From Sphingomonas sp. PP-CE-1G-424 (GTDB lineage: Bacteria > Pseudomonadota > Alphaproteobacteria > Sphingomonadales > Sphingomonadaceae), in the NCBI RefSeq assembly GCF_004341085.1, contig NZ_SLXW01000004.1, positions 124,001 through 188,000 on the forward strand: DNA of 64,000 nucleotides, given 5' to 3'. Below, piece by piece: positions 55,698 to 64,000 of the stretch. Positions within the stretch are counted from its first letter, which is position 1. Every line of letters begins with the position of its first letter. Under the pieces are notes generated by a model that made no database searches, was not told where the DNA came from, and saw only the letters and a list, made by a program, of their open reading frames with translations. A program made the position numbers and the translations under genes.

Positions 55698-56612
55698 ATG
55701 ACGGAAGCACCTTTGGTCGCAGGGATCGAACTCGGCGGCACCAAATGCATCTGCATCCTCGCGCGCGGCCCCGACCAGATCGAGGAGACCGTCCGCATCC
55801 CGACCACCCGCCCAGAGGAAACGCTGGCGGCGATCGAGGCCGTGCTCGACCGGTGGAGCGGGTTCGTCGCGATCGGCATCGCCAGTTTCGGGCCGGTGTC
55901 GATTGATCGTCATGCCGGCGATTACGGTCACATCACCTCGACGCCGAAGCCGGGCTGGGCGGGGACGGATATCGCCGGCCGGTTGCATCGCCGCTACGGC
56001 GTGCCGACCGGCTTCCATACCGACGTCGTCGGGGCTGCGCTGGCCGAAGCGCGCTGGGGCGCAGCCACCGGGCTACCCGATATCGCCTATGTCACGGTCG
56101 GGACCGGGGTCGGCGTGGGTATGATCGCGAATCACCGCCCGATCGACGGGCTGACGCATTCCGAACTCGGTCACATCCGTCCGGTCCGGTTCCGGGGCGA
56201 CGACTGGGTCGGCAATTGCCCGTTCCACGGCGCCTGCCTGGAAGGGCTCGTATCGGGACCCGCCATCGCCGCGCGGATCGGCAAACCTGCCGACCAGGCA
56301 CCGGCGGAGGATCCCGTCTGGGACGGCGTTGCCGATGCACTCGGCCAACTCTGTCATACGCTGGTGCTGACCGGCATCCCGCGGCGGATCGTCATGGGCG
56401 GCGGCGTGATGGGCGCGACGCATCTGTTCCCGCGAGTCCGGGCGGCGATGACGCGAAGCCTTGGCGGGTACATCACGCTGCCCGAGGTCGCACTGACCGA
56501 CACCTTCATCGTGCCGCCCGCGCTCGGTAACAATGCCGGTCCGCTCGGCGCGATCGTGCTTGGAGCTCAAGCACTTGGCCAACAACTTGCATCGTCGTTT
56601 ACACCGTCTTAA
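55698..56612 (+). CDS. ROK-family sugar kinase, fructokinase-like
   Basis: A 304-residue ROK protein. The phosphate-binding loop is GIELGGTKC, the second nucleotide loop GTGVGVGMI, and the ROK zinc motif begins with HSELGHI and continues CPFHGACLEGL. The latter Cys/His set is that of bacterial fructokinase-type ROK enzymes such as Mak. ATG 55698 is preferred over ATG 55680 because AGGGAGTTCAGG is upstream of it and the family N-terminus starts here. The gene stands alone. Confidence 0.9.
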   Translation: MTEAPLVAGIELGGTKCICILARGPDQIEETVRIPTTRPEETLAAIEAVLDRWSGFVAIGIASFGPVSIDRHAGDYGHITSTPKPGWAGTDIAGRLHRRYGVPTGFHTDVVGAALAEARWGAATGLPDIAYVTVGTGVGVGMIANHRPIDGLTHSELGHIRPVRFRGDDWVGNCPFHGACLEGLVSGPAIAARIGKPADQAPAEDPVWDGVADALGQLCHTLVLTGIPRRIVMGGGVMGATHLFPRVRAAMTRSLGGYITLPEVALTDTFIVPPALGNNAGPLGAIVLGAQALGQQLASSFTPS

Positions 56613-56719
56613 CCGCGTTCCGTTACCGCTTGCGTCAATAGAGAAGGGCATCGCGCAGTACCGTTGAGTGGCGGCCTGTTACGCTTGGCCTGCTAAGTGC
56701 GACATGGAGCGGTACATCG

Positions 56720-58639
56720 ATGCGTATTCTGATCGTGGACGACGAGCCGGCGATGCACGACAGCTATCGGCGCAGCTTCGCCGGACAGCATCCGATCGGC
56801 GCCGACACGCTGGGTGCGATGGCGGCCGAGCTGTTCGGCGACGCCCTACCCGACGAAGCGCGCGATACCGCCGATGCGATCCCTGCCTTCGCGTTGACGC
56901 ACTGCGACCAGGGCCTGGATGCGGTTGCGGCGGTCGAGCGTGCCAGCGCCGACGGCGATCCGTTCACGGTCGCGTTCATCGACGTTCGCATGCCGCCGGG
57001 GATCGACGGCCGGGAAACTGCGATGCGAATCCGGGCGATCGATCCGGCGATAAACCTGGTCATCGTCACCGGATTTTCCGATTTCTCGCCGGTCGAGATC
57101 AGCAAGGTCGCCGGGCCCGCCGACAAGATCTTCTACATCGCCAAGCCGTTCGAAGTCGCCGAGATCACGCAGACCGCGACCGCGCTCGCCAAGCGCTGGG
57201 AGAACGACCGCGAACTGGTGGCGGCACGCGATCAGCTCGCGGCGCAGGTCATCCAGCTCGAGGAGCAGGGTGCCGAGCTGGCGGCGAACGAAAGCCGCGC
57301 GATCCACATCGCCACGCATGATTCGCTGACCGAAGCGCCCAACCGTCTCGCCTTCCTTCGCGCGCTGGCGGAGCGCACCAAGACGCAAGGTGCGTTCGCG
57401 ACCGTGATGGTCGACCTCGACCGGTTCAAGCTCATCAACGACACGCTCGGCCATCTGGCGGGCGACGAACTGATCCGCGAGATGTGCGCGATCCTCAATC
57501 GCGCGTCGCCCGAGGGCGCGCTGGTCGCACGGCTCGGCGGCGACGAATTCAGTATCCTGTTCGAAACCGCCGGCGAGGCTGCGGCGGTGATGGCGTGCGA
57601 GCGGGTCATCGCGGCCTGTTCGGTCAGCGTCCAGGTGTTCGGCAACTCGGTCCAGGCCGGCGCATCGGCGGGGCTGGTCGTCACCGAAGGCGGGCAGGGC
57701 GGCGACCCGGTCGATGTCATGCGTCGCGCCGATCTCGCGCTCAACGATGCCAAGCGTGGCGGTCGCGGGATCGTCCGGCTGTTCGACGAGAGCATGGACG
57801 AAGGCATCCGCTTTCGCCGCCGGGTCGAAGGCGGCCTCAGCCAGGCGATCGCCAAGGGCGAACTCAGTTTGGTCTACCAGCCGATCGTCTCGGGAAGCGC
57901 GATCGAGGTGATCGGGTTCGAAGCGCTCATCCGTTGGAACACTGGGGAATACGGGTCGATGAGCCCGGCCACCTTCATCCCGATCGCGGAGGAATCGAAC
58001 CTCATCCACGAACTCGGCGACTGGGTGCTCGGCGAGGCGCTCCAGGTCCTGAAGCAGTGGCCCGGGCAATATGTCTCGGTCAACTTCAGCCCGCGCCAGT
58101 TCCGCCGCCAGAATTTCGTCGGGCACATCATGCAGAGCGTCCAGCGCGCCGGGATCGAGCCCGCCCGCCTGCAGATCGAGATCACCGAAACCGCGATCTT
58201 CGACGACGCCGAACGCGCCGCCGACACGCTCTACAAACTCCGCCAGATGGGCTTCCGGATCGCGCTCGACGATTTTGGGACGGGCTATTCGAGCCTCTAC
58301 AACATCCGCAAGTTCGCGCTCGACTGCCTCAAGATCGACAAGTCGTTCATCGACGGCATGGGCCGCGAACGCGAAAGCGCAGCGATCGTCCATTCGATCA
58401 TCCATCTCGGGCGTGCGCTCGGACTCGGCGTGATCGCGGAAGGCGTCGAGACCGAAGCGCAGATCCAGGCGCTCCGCCTCGCCGGTGCCAGCCATCTCCA
58501 GGGCTATTTCTTCTCGCGTCCGGTCAGCGCCGAAGTCGCGCTGGACATGGCCAATGCGCGGATCGTCGGCGGCAGCGACGACACCGCGGGCGATGGTCCG
58601 ATGGTGTATCGCAAGTCGGGCAACGGGACGCGCGGCTGA
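56720..58639 (+). CDS. Response regulator with GGDEF and EAL domains (c-di-GMP turnover)
   Basis: A 639-residue protein: receiver domain at residues 1-150 (D7, D8, phospho-acceptor D88 in FIDVRMP, K142 in AKPF), a coiled-coil linker at 155-195, GGDEF at 200-355 (GGDEF at 273-277, intact), and EAL at 370-620 (EAL at 401-403, with NFSPRQF, EITETAIFDD and DDFGTGYSSL). The receiver has an insertion of about 30 residues after helix 1. The inhibitory RxxD site before GGDEF is absent (PEGA). Both cyclase and phosphodiesterase are therefore possible. Its stop overlaps the start of a sensor kinase gene. Confidence 0.95.
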   Translation: MRILIVDDEPAMHDSYRRSFAGQHPIGADTLGAMAAELFGDALPDEARDTADAIPAFALTHCDQGLDAVAAVERASADGDPFTVAFIDVRMPPGIDGRETAMRIRAIDPAINLVIVTGFSDFSPVEISKVAGPADKIFYIAKPFEVAEITQTATALAKRWENDRELVAARDQLAAQVIQLEEQGAELAANESRAIHIATHDSLTEAPNRLAFLRALAERTKTQGAFATVMVDLDRFKLINDTLGHLAGDELIREMCAILNRASPEGALVARLGGDEFSILFETAGEAAAVMACERVIAACSVSVQVFGNSVQAGASAGLVVTEGGQGGDPVDVMRRADLALNDAKRGGRGIVRLFDESMDEGIRFRRRVEGGLSQAIAKGELSLVYQPIVSGSAIEVIGFEALIRWNTGEYGSMSPATFIPIAEESNLIHELGDWVLGEALQVLKQWPGQYVSVNFSPRQFRRQNFVGHIMQSVQRAGIEPARLQIEITETAIFDDAERAADTLYKLRQMGFRIALDDFGTGYSSLYNIRKFALDCLKIDKSFIDGMGRERESAAIVHSIIHLGRALGLGVIAEGVETEAQIQALRLAGASHLQGYFFSRPVSAEVALDMANARIVGGSDDTAGDGPMVYRKSGNGTRG

Positions 58640-60537
58640 TGGCGCTACTCCCCGTCGGCCTGGTGCGGCGGTTCAGGCGAGTCCGCGGTCCGGCATCGCT
58701 CGGCGCCAAGCTCGTGCTGATCATGACCGCGGTCGGGCTGTGCGCGGCGATCGCGATCACGATGCTGCTCGCCGGTATCATCACGCCGAGCTTCACCCAG
58801 CTCGAGGACAAGGCGATCGCCGGGCATATCGAGCGGACCCGCGCGGCGCTGTCCGAATACGAGGCCAAGGTCGAAAGCGCGGTGCGCGACTATGGCGACT
58901 GGAACGACAGCTACGCCTATATGGTGGATCCCGACGCGACACCTCGGCGCGTGGGAGCCGAACACGCCCGATTCGAGAACGACAGCTTCTCGCCGCTGGC
59001 GATGAGCAACATCGGCGTCGATGGCATGGCCTATGTCGCGCCCGACGGCCGGGTCGTCATCGCCCGCTGGCGCGATCCGGTCAGCGGCGTCGAGCGGCCG
59101 GCGATGCGTCGCCAGCTGATCGCGACGATCGCGAGGACGGATCTGATGGCGGCGCTGCAGGGGCGGAGTTCGGGGCGGTTCTACGCGCGGATCGGTGACA
59201 GCGTCGCGGCGGTCGGGATCGCCCGCGTGCGCCGCTCGGACGGCAGCGGCGCGCCGCGCGGCTATGTGCTGATGGCGCGGGTCATCACCTCGCAACAGAT
59301 TTCCGACCTGCTCCAGCTCGACGCCCGGATCGATCTGAACGCCGCAGGGATCGCCGAAACCGTGACGCCCCGGACCGGTATCCTGACGATCGCGGTGCCG
59401 ATGAAGGGCGCCGACGGCCGCGGCGTCGCGAGCACGCGGTTCAGCGTGAGACGCGACGTATCCCTACTCGGCCGCCGCATGCTGCTGCTCGCGGTCGCCG
59501 GATCGACCGTCCTGCTGCTGCTCGTCCTGGCCGTCCTGCGACGGACGATCACCCGGCTCGTGCTGCGTCCGCTGCACCGCGTCGAAAGCCATATGGAGCG
59601 GGTGCGCGCGTCGGGCTCGCTGGCGCTGTTGAGCGAGCATGGACGCCGCGACGAGATCGGTTCGCTCGGTCGCAGCTTCAACGCGATGCTCCGGCAGCTG
59701 AAGGACCTGCGCGAGCAGATCGAGGTGCAGTCCTTCGACCTCGGGCGCAGCGAAAGCGCGGTCGCGGTGATGCACAACGTCCGCAACGCGCTGAACCCGA
59801 TCAGCACGATCCTCAGCCAGGGTATTGCGCAGGCCCCACCGATCGAGCGCACCACGGTCGACCGCGCGCTGGCCGAGCTCGTCCGCACCGATGTTCCCGA
59901 GGCGCGTCGTCGCAAACTGGTCGCGTTCGTGGCCGCCGCGGTCGAGGCGGAATCGGCCAACCGCGAGGCGACGCGCCGCGAACTCGCGGTCGGGCGCGAA
60001 GCGATGGCGCACGTCCTCGAAATCATCGGCCAGCAACAGAAGGCCGCGCACGAGCGGCCGACCCTCGAACAGTGCGACGTCGCCGACATCATCGCGCGCA
60101 ACGCGACGATCGCGCGCTATTCGCAGAATGTCTCGATCGCGTTCAGCTTTCCCGCCGGGCCGATCCTGGTGATGGCCAGCCGCGTGATCCTCAGCCAGGT
60201 GATCGGCAATCTATTCGGCAACGCATCCGAATCGATCGTCGCGCGCGGGCTCGGCGGCGGATCGATCATGACGTCGATCGTCGAGCAAGGCGACCGGGTC
60301 ACGATCGTGATCCGCGACGATGGTGAGGGGTTTGCCCCCGACCTCGCGCCAAACCTGTTCCAACGCGGATTTTCGACGCGGCATCACAAGTCCGGCGGCC
60401 TCGGGCTGCACTGGTGCGCGAACTCGATGACCGCGATGGAGGGATCGTTGCGGCTGGAAAGCGACGGGCCCGGATTGGGCGCGGTCGCGATCCTGTCGCT
60501 GCACCGCGCGGTAGCGGGGATCGCCAAGGCGGCGTAG
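58639..60537 (+). CDS. CHASE4-HAMP sensor histidine kinase
   Basis: A 632-residue membrane kinase: membrane helices at about residues 24-48 and 280-300, with a CHASE4 sensor domain between (DYGDWNDSYAYMV). HAMP lies near 301-355, and a dimerisation helix has the likely phospho-His at about 379 (AVMHNVRNALNPI). The ATP-binding domain has IGNLFGNASESI (N box), DDGEGF and GGLGLHWC. The HisKA motif is unusual (MHNVRNALNP rather than HExRTPL). It overlaps the REC-GGDEF-EAL gene by one base (TGATG), so the pair is probably a c-di-GMP two-component system. Confidence 0.92.
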   Translation: MALLPVGLVRRFRRVRGPASLGAKLVLIMTAVGLCAAIAITMLLAGIITPSFTQLEDKAIAGHIERTRAALSEYEAKVESAVRDYGDWNDSYAYMVDPDATPRRVGAEHARFENDSFSPLAMSNIGVDGMAYVAPDGRVVIARWRDPVSGVERPAMRRQLIATIARTDLMAALQGRSSGRFYARIGDSVAAVGIARVRRSDGSGAPRGYVLMARVITSQQISDLLQLDARIDLNAAGIAETVTPRTGILTIAVPMKGADGRGVASTRFSVRRDVSLLGRRMLLLAVAGSTVLLLLVLAVLRRTITRLVLRPLHRVESHMERVRASGSLALLSEHGRRDEIGSLGRSFNAMLRQLKDLREQIEVQSFDLGRSESAVAVMHNVRNALNPISTILSQGIAQAPPIERTTVDRALAELVRTDVPEARRRKLVAFVAAAVEAESANREATRRELAVGREAMAHVLEIIGQQQKAAHERPTLEQCDVADIIARNATIARYSQNVSIAFSFPAGPILVMASRVILSQVIGNLFGNASESIVARGLGGGSIMTSIVEQGDRVTIVIRDDGEGFAPDLAPNLFQRGFSTRHHKSGGLGLHWCANSMTAMEGSLRLESDGPGLGAVAILSLHRAVAGIAKAA

Positions 60538-60564
60538 GCCGCTGCGGTCTGGACGCGCGCCCGG

Positions 60565-61743
60565 TCAGGCGGCGCGCGCGCCTTCAATCGCCGGGCGGAG
60601 ATACGGTGCGACCATCTCCTGCTTGAGAAACCAGCGTTGGCGCGCGATCGGCAGCGTGTCGAACCCGCCGATGATCCCCCGACACGAGGCGCTCCCGCAC
60701 GCACACGGCATCTGCCAGGCGGGATCGGCGAGCGTGGTCGAATAATCCCACGCGATCTCCTCGCCGACCGCGATATCGCGGATCGCCACTAGGAAGACAT
60801 TGTCGCCGACGAACCGCAGCCCGGTGTTAGGCGAACAACTGTGGTTGATCAGGTCGTCGATTCGCCCCGATGGGCCCATGAAACTGCCTGCGGCCACCTG
60901 CATGAAGCGATCCGCGGTTCCGTGCATCGCCGCAGGCACGCGGTCCGCGGCGATCCGGCGCCCCGAAAAGCGGATGACGGTCTCGCCCGCGGCGAACCCC
61001 GCGGCGGCATACACCGTCTTGCCGAGATGCGTCTCGCCGACTGCGAACAGGTTGATCGTCGAGCGGTAGGAATCGAGGACGAAGAACCGGTCAAGCCGCA
61101 GCCCCAACGATCGCGCCGGATTAATCGTCGACAGTCCGACCATCAACCACACGCTCGCGTGGCAGAGCAGCTCGACGACGATATAGCCGTATTCGCCGAC
61201 CCCCGAGCCTTGCGTCCGCGTCGCCAGCAACAGCGTCGCCAGATCGCCGAACGTCCACAGGCCCCAGGCGGGCGAACGTTCGCGCGTGCGATCCTCCCGG
61301 ACACTCTGCCAGGTCGGCCAGAAGCTGATCGGCACGGCGGCAACGACCAGCATGTGCGCCCAGAAGGTTTCGTGAAACGCGACCCACAGCAGGATCGCGG
61401 CGAACGCGAACGCCATGCATAGTGTTTCGCTCGGGGTCGGTGCGCGCCACCGCGATCGCCGCCACATGACCAACGTGACGACGACGCAGGCTATCGCCGA
61501 CCCGCCGAAGACGAGGCTTTGCGGAGCATGCGGATTGACCGCGGCATAGGTGGTCGCCTCGACTCCGGTCGCGGCGCTCCAGATGAGCCACGACGCGCGA
61601 TTGGGCTCGACCAGATGACGCTGCAGCCCCGCGAGATAGAGCGCGTAGCCTGCCGCACTGAAACCGACTGCGATGAAGAACCAGAGTGCGATCGCGGTTC
61701 CCCCCGTGTCTCGTCCGCAAAGGGTAAACGCGGCGATAAGCAA
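60565..61743 (-). CDS. Membrane protein with C-terminal SET methyltransferase domain
   Basis: A 392-residue protein if started at the TTG at 61743; the start is uncertain. Residues 15-205 hold about six hydrophobic segments in two halves, with repeated NRASWLIW and SPAWGLWTF elements reminiscent of PQ-loop/SWEET proteins. Residues 215-365 are a SET domain: VIRFSGRRI, NHSCSPN at 300-306, EEIAWDYS at 328-335, and a post-SET CxCxxxxC (CACGSASC at 347-354) that can bind zinc with Cys303. SET domains methylate protein lysines. It converges on the histidine kinase gene and lies after dinB on the same strand. Confidence 0.82.
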   Translation of the reverse strand: MLIAAFTLCGRDTGGTAIALWFFIAVGFSAAGYALYLAGLQRHLVEPNRASWLIWSAATGVEATTYAAVNPHAPQSLVFGGSAIACVVVTLVMWRRSRWRAPTPSETLCMAFAFAAILLWVAFHETFWAHMLVVAAVPISFWPTWQSVREDRTRERSPAWGLWTFGDLATLLLATRTQGSGVGEYGYIVVELLCHASVWLMVGLSTINPARSLGLRLDRFFVLDSYRSTINLFAVGETHLGKTVYAAAGFAAGETVIRFSGRRIAADRVPAAMHGTADRFMQVAAGSFMGPSGRIDDLINHSCSPNTGLRFVGDNVFLVAIRDIAVGEEIAWDYSTTLADPAWQMPCACGSASCRGIIGGFDTLPIARQRWFLKQEMVAPYLRPAIEGARAA

Positions 61744-61769
61744 CGTCCACGGGAAAGCGCGATCCTCCT

Positions 61770-61915
61770 CTGCTCCCTCTCCCCTGCGGGGAGAGGGTCG
61801 GGGTGAGGGGCAGCCCAGCGATGCTCCGCCCGGAACAGCCCCTCACCCCAACCTTTGCCCCAAAGGAGAGAGGGAGCAGATTATTCCAGCTCTCTCCCCA
61901 GAGGCAGAGGGAGCA
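61770..61915. repeat. Palindromic element, family D, plus a half copy
   Basis: CTGCTCCCTCTCCCCTGCGG and GGAGAGGGTCGGGGTGAGGG pair with CCCCTCACCCCAACCTTTGC and CCCAAAGGAGAGAGGGAGCA (61770-61879). A trailing single hairpin, CTCTCTCCCCAGAGGCAGAG, lies at 61891-61915. It is almost the same as the insertion in glyS at 37213. It occupies the whole gap between dinB and the SET-domain gene. Confidence 0.87.
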
Positions 61916-61917
61916 CA

Positions 61918-63000
61918 TCACAGCAAGCTCGGCTGTACCTCGTCCTCGTCGCCAACAATCCCCGACAGCGTCAGCCCCAGCAGCCGCACCCCGTCCGGCA
62001 CCGGCAGTTGCGCCATCAACAGATCCAGCCCTGCCGCCAGGAACGCGGTCTTGTCCGTCACCGCCGACAGCGATGACCGCGCCCGCGTGATCGTCCGGAA
62101 ATCGGCATGCCGCAGCTTCAACGTGATCGTCCGTCCCCGCGTACCGTGCTTTTCGATCCGGACCCACGCGGCGTCCGCCACCCGGTGGAGCGCGGCGCGC
62201 AGATCGTCGGGATCGCGCAGGTTGGTCTCGAACGTCCGCTCCGCGCCGACCGACTTGGCGGCACGATTGACGCGTACCGGGCGGTGATCGATGCCGCGCG
62301 CCGCGCCGTACAGATACTCCGCATAGCTGCCGAAATTTGCTTGGAGGAAGGCGAGGCTGCGCCCGAACAGGTCCGCGCCGGTCAGGATGCCGAGCCGTTC
62401 CATCTTCTGCGCGGTGACCGGCCCGACCCCGTGGAAGCGCTTGACCGGCAGCGACTGGACGAACGCCGCGCCGCGCTTGGGGGTGATGATGCAGATCCCG
62501 TCGGGCTTGTTCTGGTCGGAAGCGAGCTTGGCGATGAACTTGTTGTAGCTGACCCCGGCGGAGGCGGTGAGGCCGGTGTCCGCCTTGATCCGCGCGCGGA
62601 TTTCCTCCGCGATCGCCGCCGCGGTGCCGAGCCCGCGGATGTCCTCGGTCACGTCGAGATACGCCTCGTCGAGCGACAGCGGCTCGACCAGCTCGGTGTA
62701 ATCCGCGAAGATCGCGCGGATCCGGTCGGAGACGTCGCGGTACACGTCGAACCGCGGCGGCACGAACACGAGGTCGGGGCAGCGCCGGATCGCGGTAGCC
62801 GACGGCATCGCGCTGCGCACCCCGAACGCGCGCGCTTCGTAGCTTGCCGCGGCCACGACGCCGCGCGCGCGCGATCCCCCGACCGCGACCGGTTTCCCCC
62901 TCAGCGACGGATCGTCGCGCTGCTCCACCGACGCATAGAAGGCATCCATGTCGACATGGATCACCTTGCGCTGGGCGGGCGGCTGGGTAGGAGGACTCAT
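61918..63000 (-). CDS. dinB: DNA polymerase IV (Y family)
   Basis: A 360-residue translesion polymerase. The palm has IHVDMDAFYASVEQRDDP with the metal-binding Asp, and LSLDEAYLDVTED with the second acidic pair; YEARAFGVRSAMPS is the fingers motif. The helix-hairpin-helix part contains FHGVGPVTAQKMERLGI, and the little-finger domain follows. There is no recognisable beta-clamp QxxL[FL] end, but the tail reads VQPSLL. ATG 63000 with AGGAGG upstream is the start. It is not next to SOS-type genes here. Confidence 0.96.
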   Translation of the reverse strand: MSPPTQPPAQRKVIHVDMDAFYASVEQRDDPSLRGKPVAVGGSRARGVVAAASYEARAFGVRSAMPSATAIRRCPDLVFVPPRFDVYRDVSDRIRAIFADYTELVEPLSLDEAYLDVTEDIRGLGTAAAIAEEIRARIKADTGLTASAGVSYNKFIAKLASDQNKPDGICIITPKRGAAFVQSLPVKRFHGVGPVTAQKMERLGILTGADLFGRSLAFLQANFGSYAEYLYGAARGIDHRPVRVNRAAKSVGAERTFETNLRDPDDLRAALHRVADAAWVRIEKHGTRGRTITLKLRHADFRTITRARSSLSAVTDKTAFLAAGLDLLMAQLPVPDGVRLLGLTLSGIVGDEDEVQPSLL

Positions 63001-63099
63001 CAGCGTGTTAGATAGGCGCGCGGGGGGCGGCGATACAGGTGCATCCGCAACCAATCGTCCAGCCGCAGGTATTGCCGACAGGCAAACGAAGGGACGCGA

Positions 63100-64000
63100 A
63101 TGCAGGTCGGGACGGAATGCTGGCGGGTCGAACGCGCCGAACAGATGGCGGTGATCGTCGATGCGGCGGACTATTTCCGGACCGCGCGCGTCGCCATGAT
63201 GGGCGCCAAGCGTCGCATCCTGCTGATCGGCTGGGACTTCGACGCGCGCATCGCCCTCGAACCCGGCGTCGATCGTCCCGGCGAGCCCAAGACGCTTGGC
63301 GAGTTCATGCTGTGGCTGGTCGACCGCGAACCCGACCTCGAGATCTTCGTGCTCCGTTGGGATACCGGCGCGATCAAGTCGCTGTTCCGTGGCTCGACCG
63401 TCTTCACGATGATGAAATGGATGAAGCACAAGCGCATCCACACCAAGCTCGACGGGCATCATCCGACCGCCGCATCGCATCACCAGAAGATCGTCATCAT
63501 CGACGATGCGCTGGCGTTCTGCGGCGGCATCGACATGACCGGCGACCGCTGGGACACGCGCGATCACCGCGATGGCGATCCGCACCGTGTCCAGCCGTCG
63601 GGTAAGCCGTACAAGCCGTGGCACGACGCGATCAGCGCGGTGCAGGGCCCCGTGGCGCATGCACTGGGCGAGCTGTTCCGGCGGCGCTGGCACCTGGCTG
63701 GTGGGATGAAGATGGCGGCGGGCCAACCAGGCGGAAAACACTGGCCGGAGGGGCTACCGGTCGATTTTCGTGACGTCGACGTCGCGATCGCGCGCAGCGA
63801 ACCCGAGATGTCCGATCAGGAACCGGTCTACGAAAGCGAGGCGCTGTTCCTCGGCCAGATCGCGCGAGCGAAGAAGCATCTATACATCGAGAGCCAGTAT
63901 TTCGCGTCGCGGAAAATCGCCGAGGCGGTGGCGCGGCGGCTCGACGAGGCGGACGGGCCCGAAATCGTCATCATCAACCCGACCACCGCGCAAGGCTGGC
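63100..64000 (+). CDS. Phospholipase D/cardiolipin synthase-like protein (partial)
   Basis: The first 300 residues of a protein that runs off the window. It has MMGAKRRILLIGWDFDARI, the first HKD motif HHQKIVIIDD at about residues 128-137 with CGGIDMTGDRW following, and the second half begins near SEALFLGQIARAKKHLYIESQYFASR. The second HKD motif would lie beyond position 64000. It may make or cut phospholipids. ATG 63100 is consistent with the family start; it is the only convincing one. It diverges from dinB. Confidence 0.88.
   Translation, partial: MQVGTECWRVERAEQMAVIVDAADYFRTARVAMMGAKRRILLIGWDFDARIALEPGVDRPGEPKTLGEFMLWLVDREPDLEIFVLRWDTGAIKSLFRGSTVFTMMKWMKHKRIHTKLDGHHPTAASHHQKIVIIDDALAFCGGIDMTGDRWDTRDHRDGDPHRVQPSGKPYKPWHDAISAVQGPVAHALGELFRRRWHLAGGMKMAAGQPGGKHWPEGLPVDFRDVDVAIARSEPEMSDQEPVYESEALFLGQIARAKKHLYIESQYFASRKIAEAVARRLDEADGPEIVIINPTTAQGW

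Noticed and set aside
60565-61743. The SET-domain frame as a chance fusion caused by a sequencing error
   Set aside because: Codon use and hydrophobic pattern are regular across the join, and the linker between 205 and 215 has no stop or shift signs. The unusual TTG start is the only weak point.

Overview
The window is one contiguous piece of a high-GC alphaproteobacterial chromosome, most likely Sphingomonas or a close relative in the Sphingomonadaceae. This rests on gene order and family content: ispH-thrB-rnhA, a DUF1476 (ATP synthase zeta inhibitor) gene beside bolA and a CGFS glutaredoxin, separate glyQ and glyS, a CTC-type ribosomal protein L25, pyruvate phosphate dikinase and a Tad/Cpa pilus operon. 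No phage, transposase, CRISPR array, rRNA or tRNA gene was recognised. The window ends inside a phospholipase D-type gene.

Layout. 0.2-4.6 kb: methyltransferase, glutathione transferase, dicarboxylate symporter, Tat-exported M24 peptidase. 4.9-9.5 kb: alaS and a thiamine-diphosphate enzyme. 9.6-13.8 kb: a tightly overlapping run holding split CoA-transferase subunits, a lipoprotein acid phosphatase, DUF5076, a second GST and an esterase. 14.0-15.2 kb: an unrecognised Ser/Thr-rich protein. 15.3-18.4 kb: leuC, a 34-codon microprotein, leuD and a quinone oxidoreductase, all overlapping. 18.5-19.5 kb: DUF1476-bolA-grx. 19.9-24.9 kb: metallo-hydrolase, DUF4230, nadA, nadC, a membrane protein, RNase T2. 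25-32.5 kb: DUF4112, solute-binding lipoprotein, excalibur protein, ychF, alcohol dehydrogenase, a 2OG-Fe(II) oxygenase, pth, rplY. 33-40.4 kb: TraB/GumN protein, glyQ, glyS, ppdK. 41-48.1 kb: Tad pilus genes cpaA-B-C-D-E-tadB-tadC without a TadA/CpaF ATPase or a pilin gene. 48.2-54.1 kb: hydrolase, FAD oxidoreductase, an orphan MraZ-like gene, rnhA, thrB, ispH. 54.2-64 kb: lipoprotein, dps, ROK kinase, a REC-GGDEF-EAL protein coupled to a CHASE4 histidine kinase, a membrane-anchored SET-domain protein, dinB and a partial phospholipase D protein.

The most striking feature is a set of dispersed palindromic elements of about 55-150 bp in at least four sequence families, lying mostly in intergenic spacers. 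Three copies lie inside genes in frame: two in glyS, and one that supplies most of the lipoprotein signal peptide of an acid phosphatase. glyS also carries an unrelated 300-bp stretch of much lower GC. Other candidates for new biology are the multi-spanning membrane/SET fusion, the leuC-leuD microprotein, the Ser-rich orphan protein, and the MraZ-like gene with its long out-of-frame overlap.
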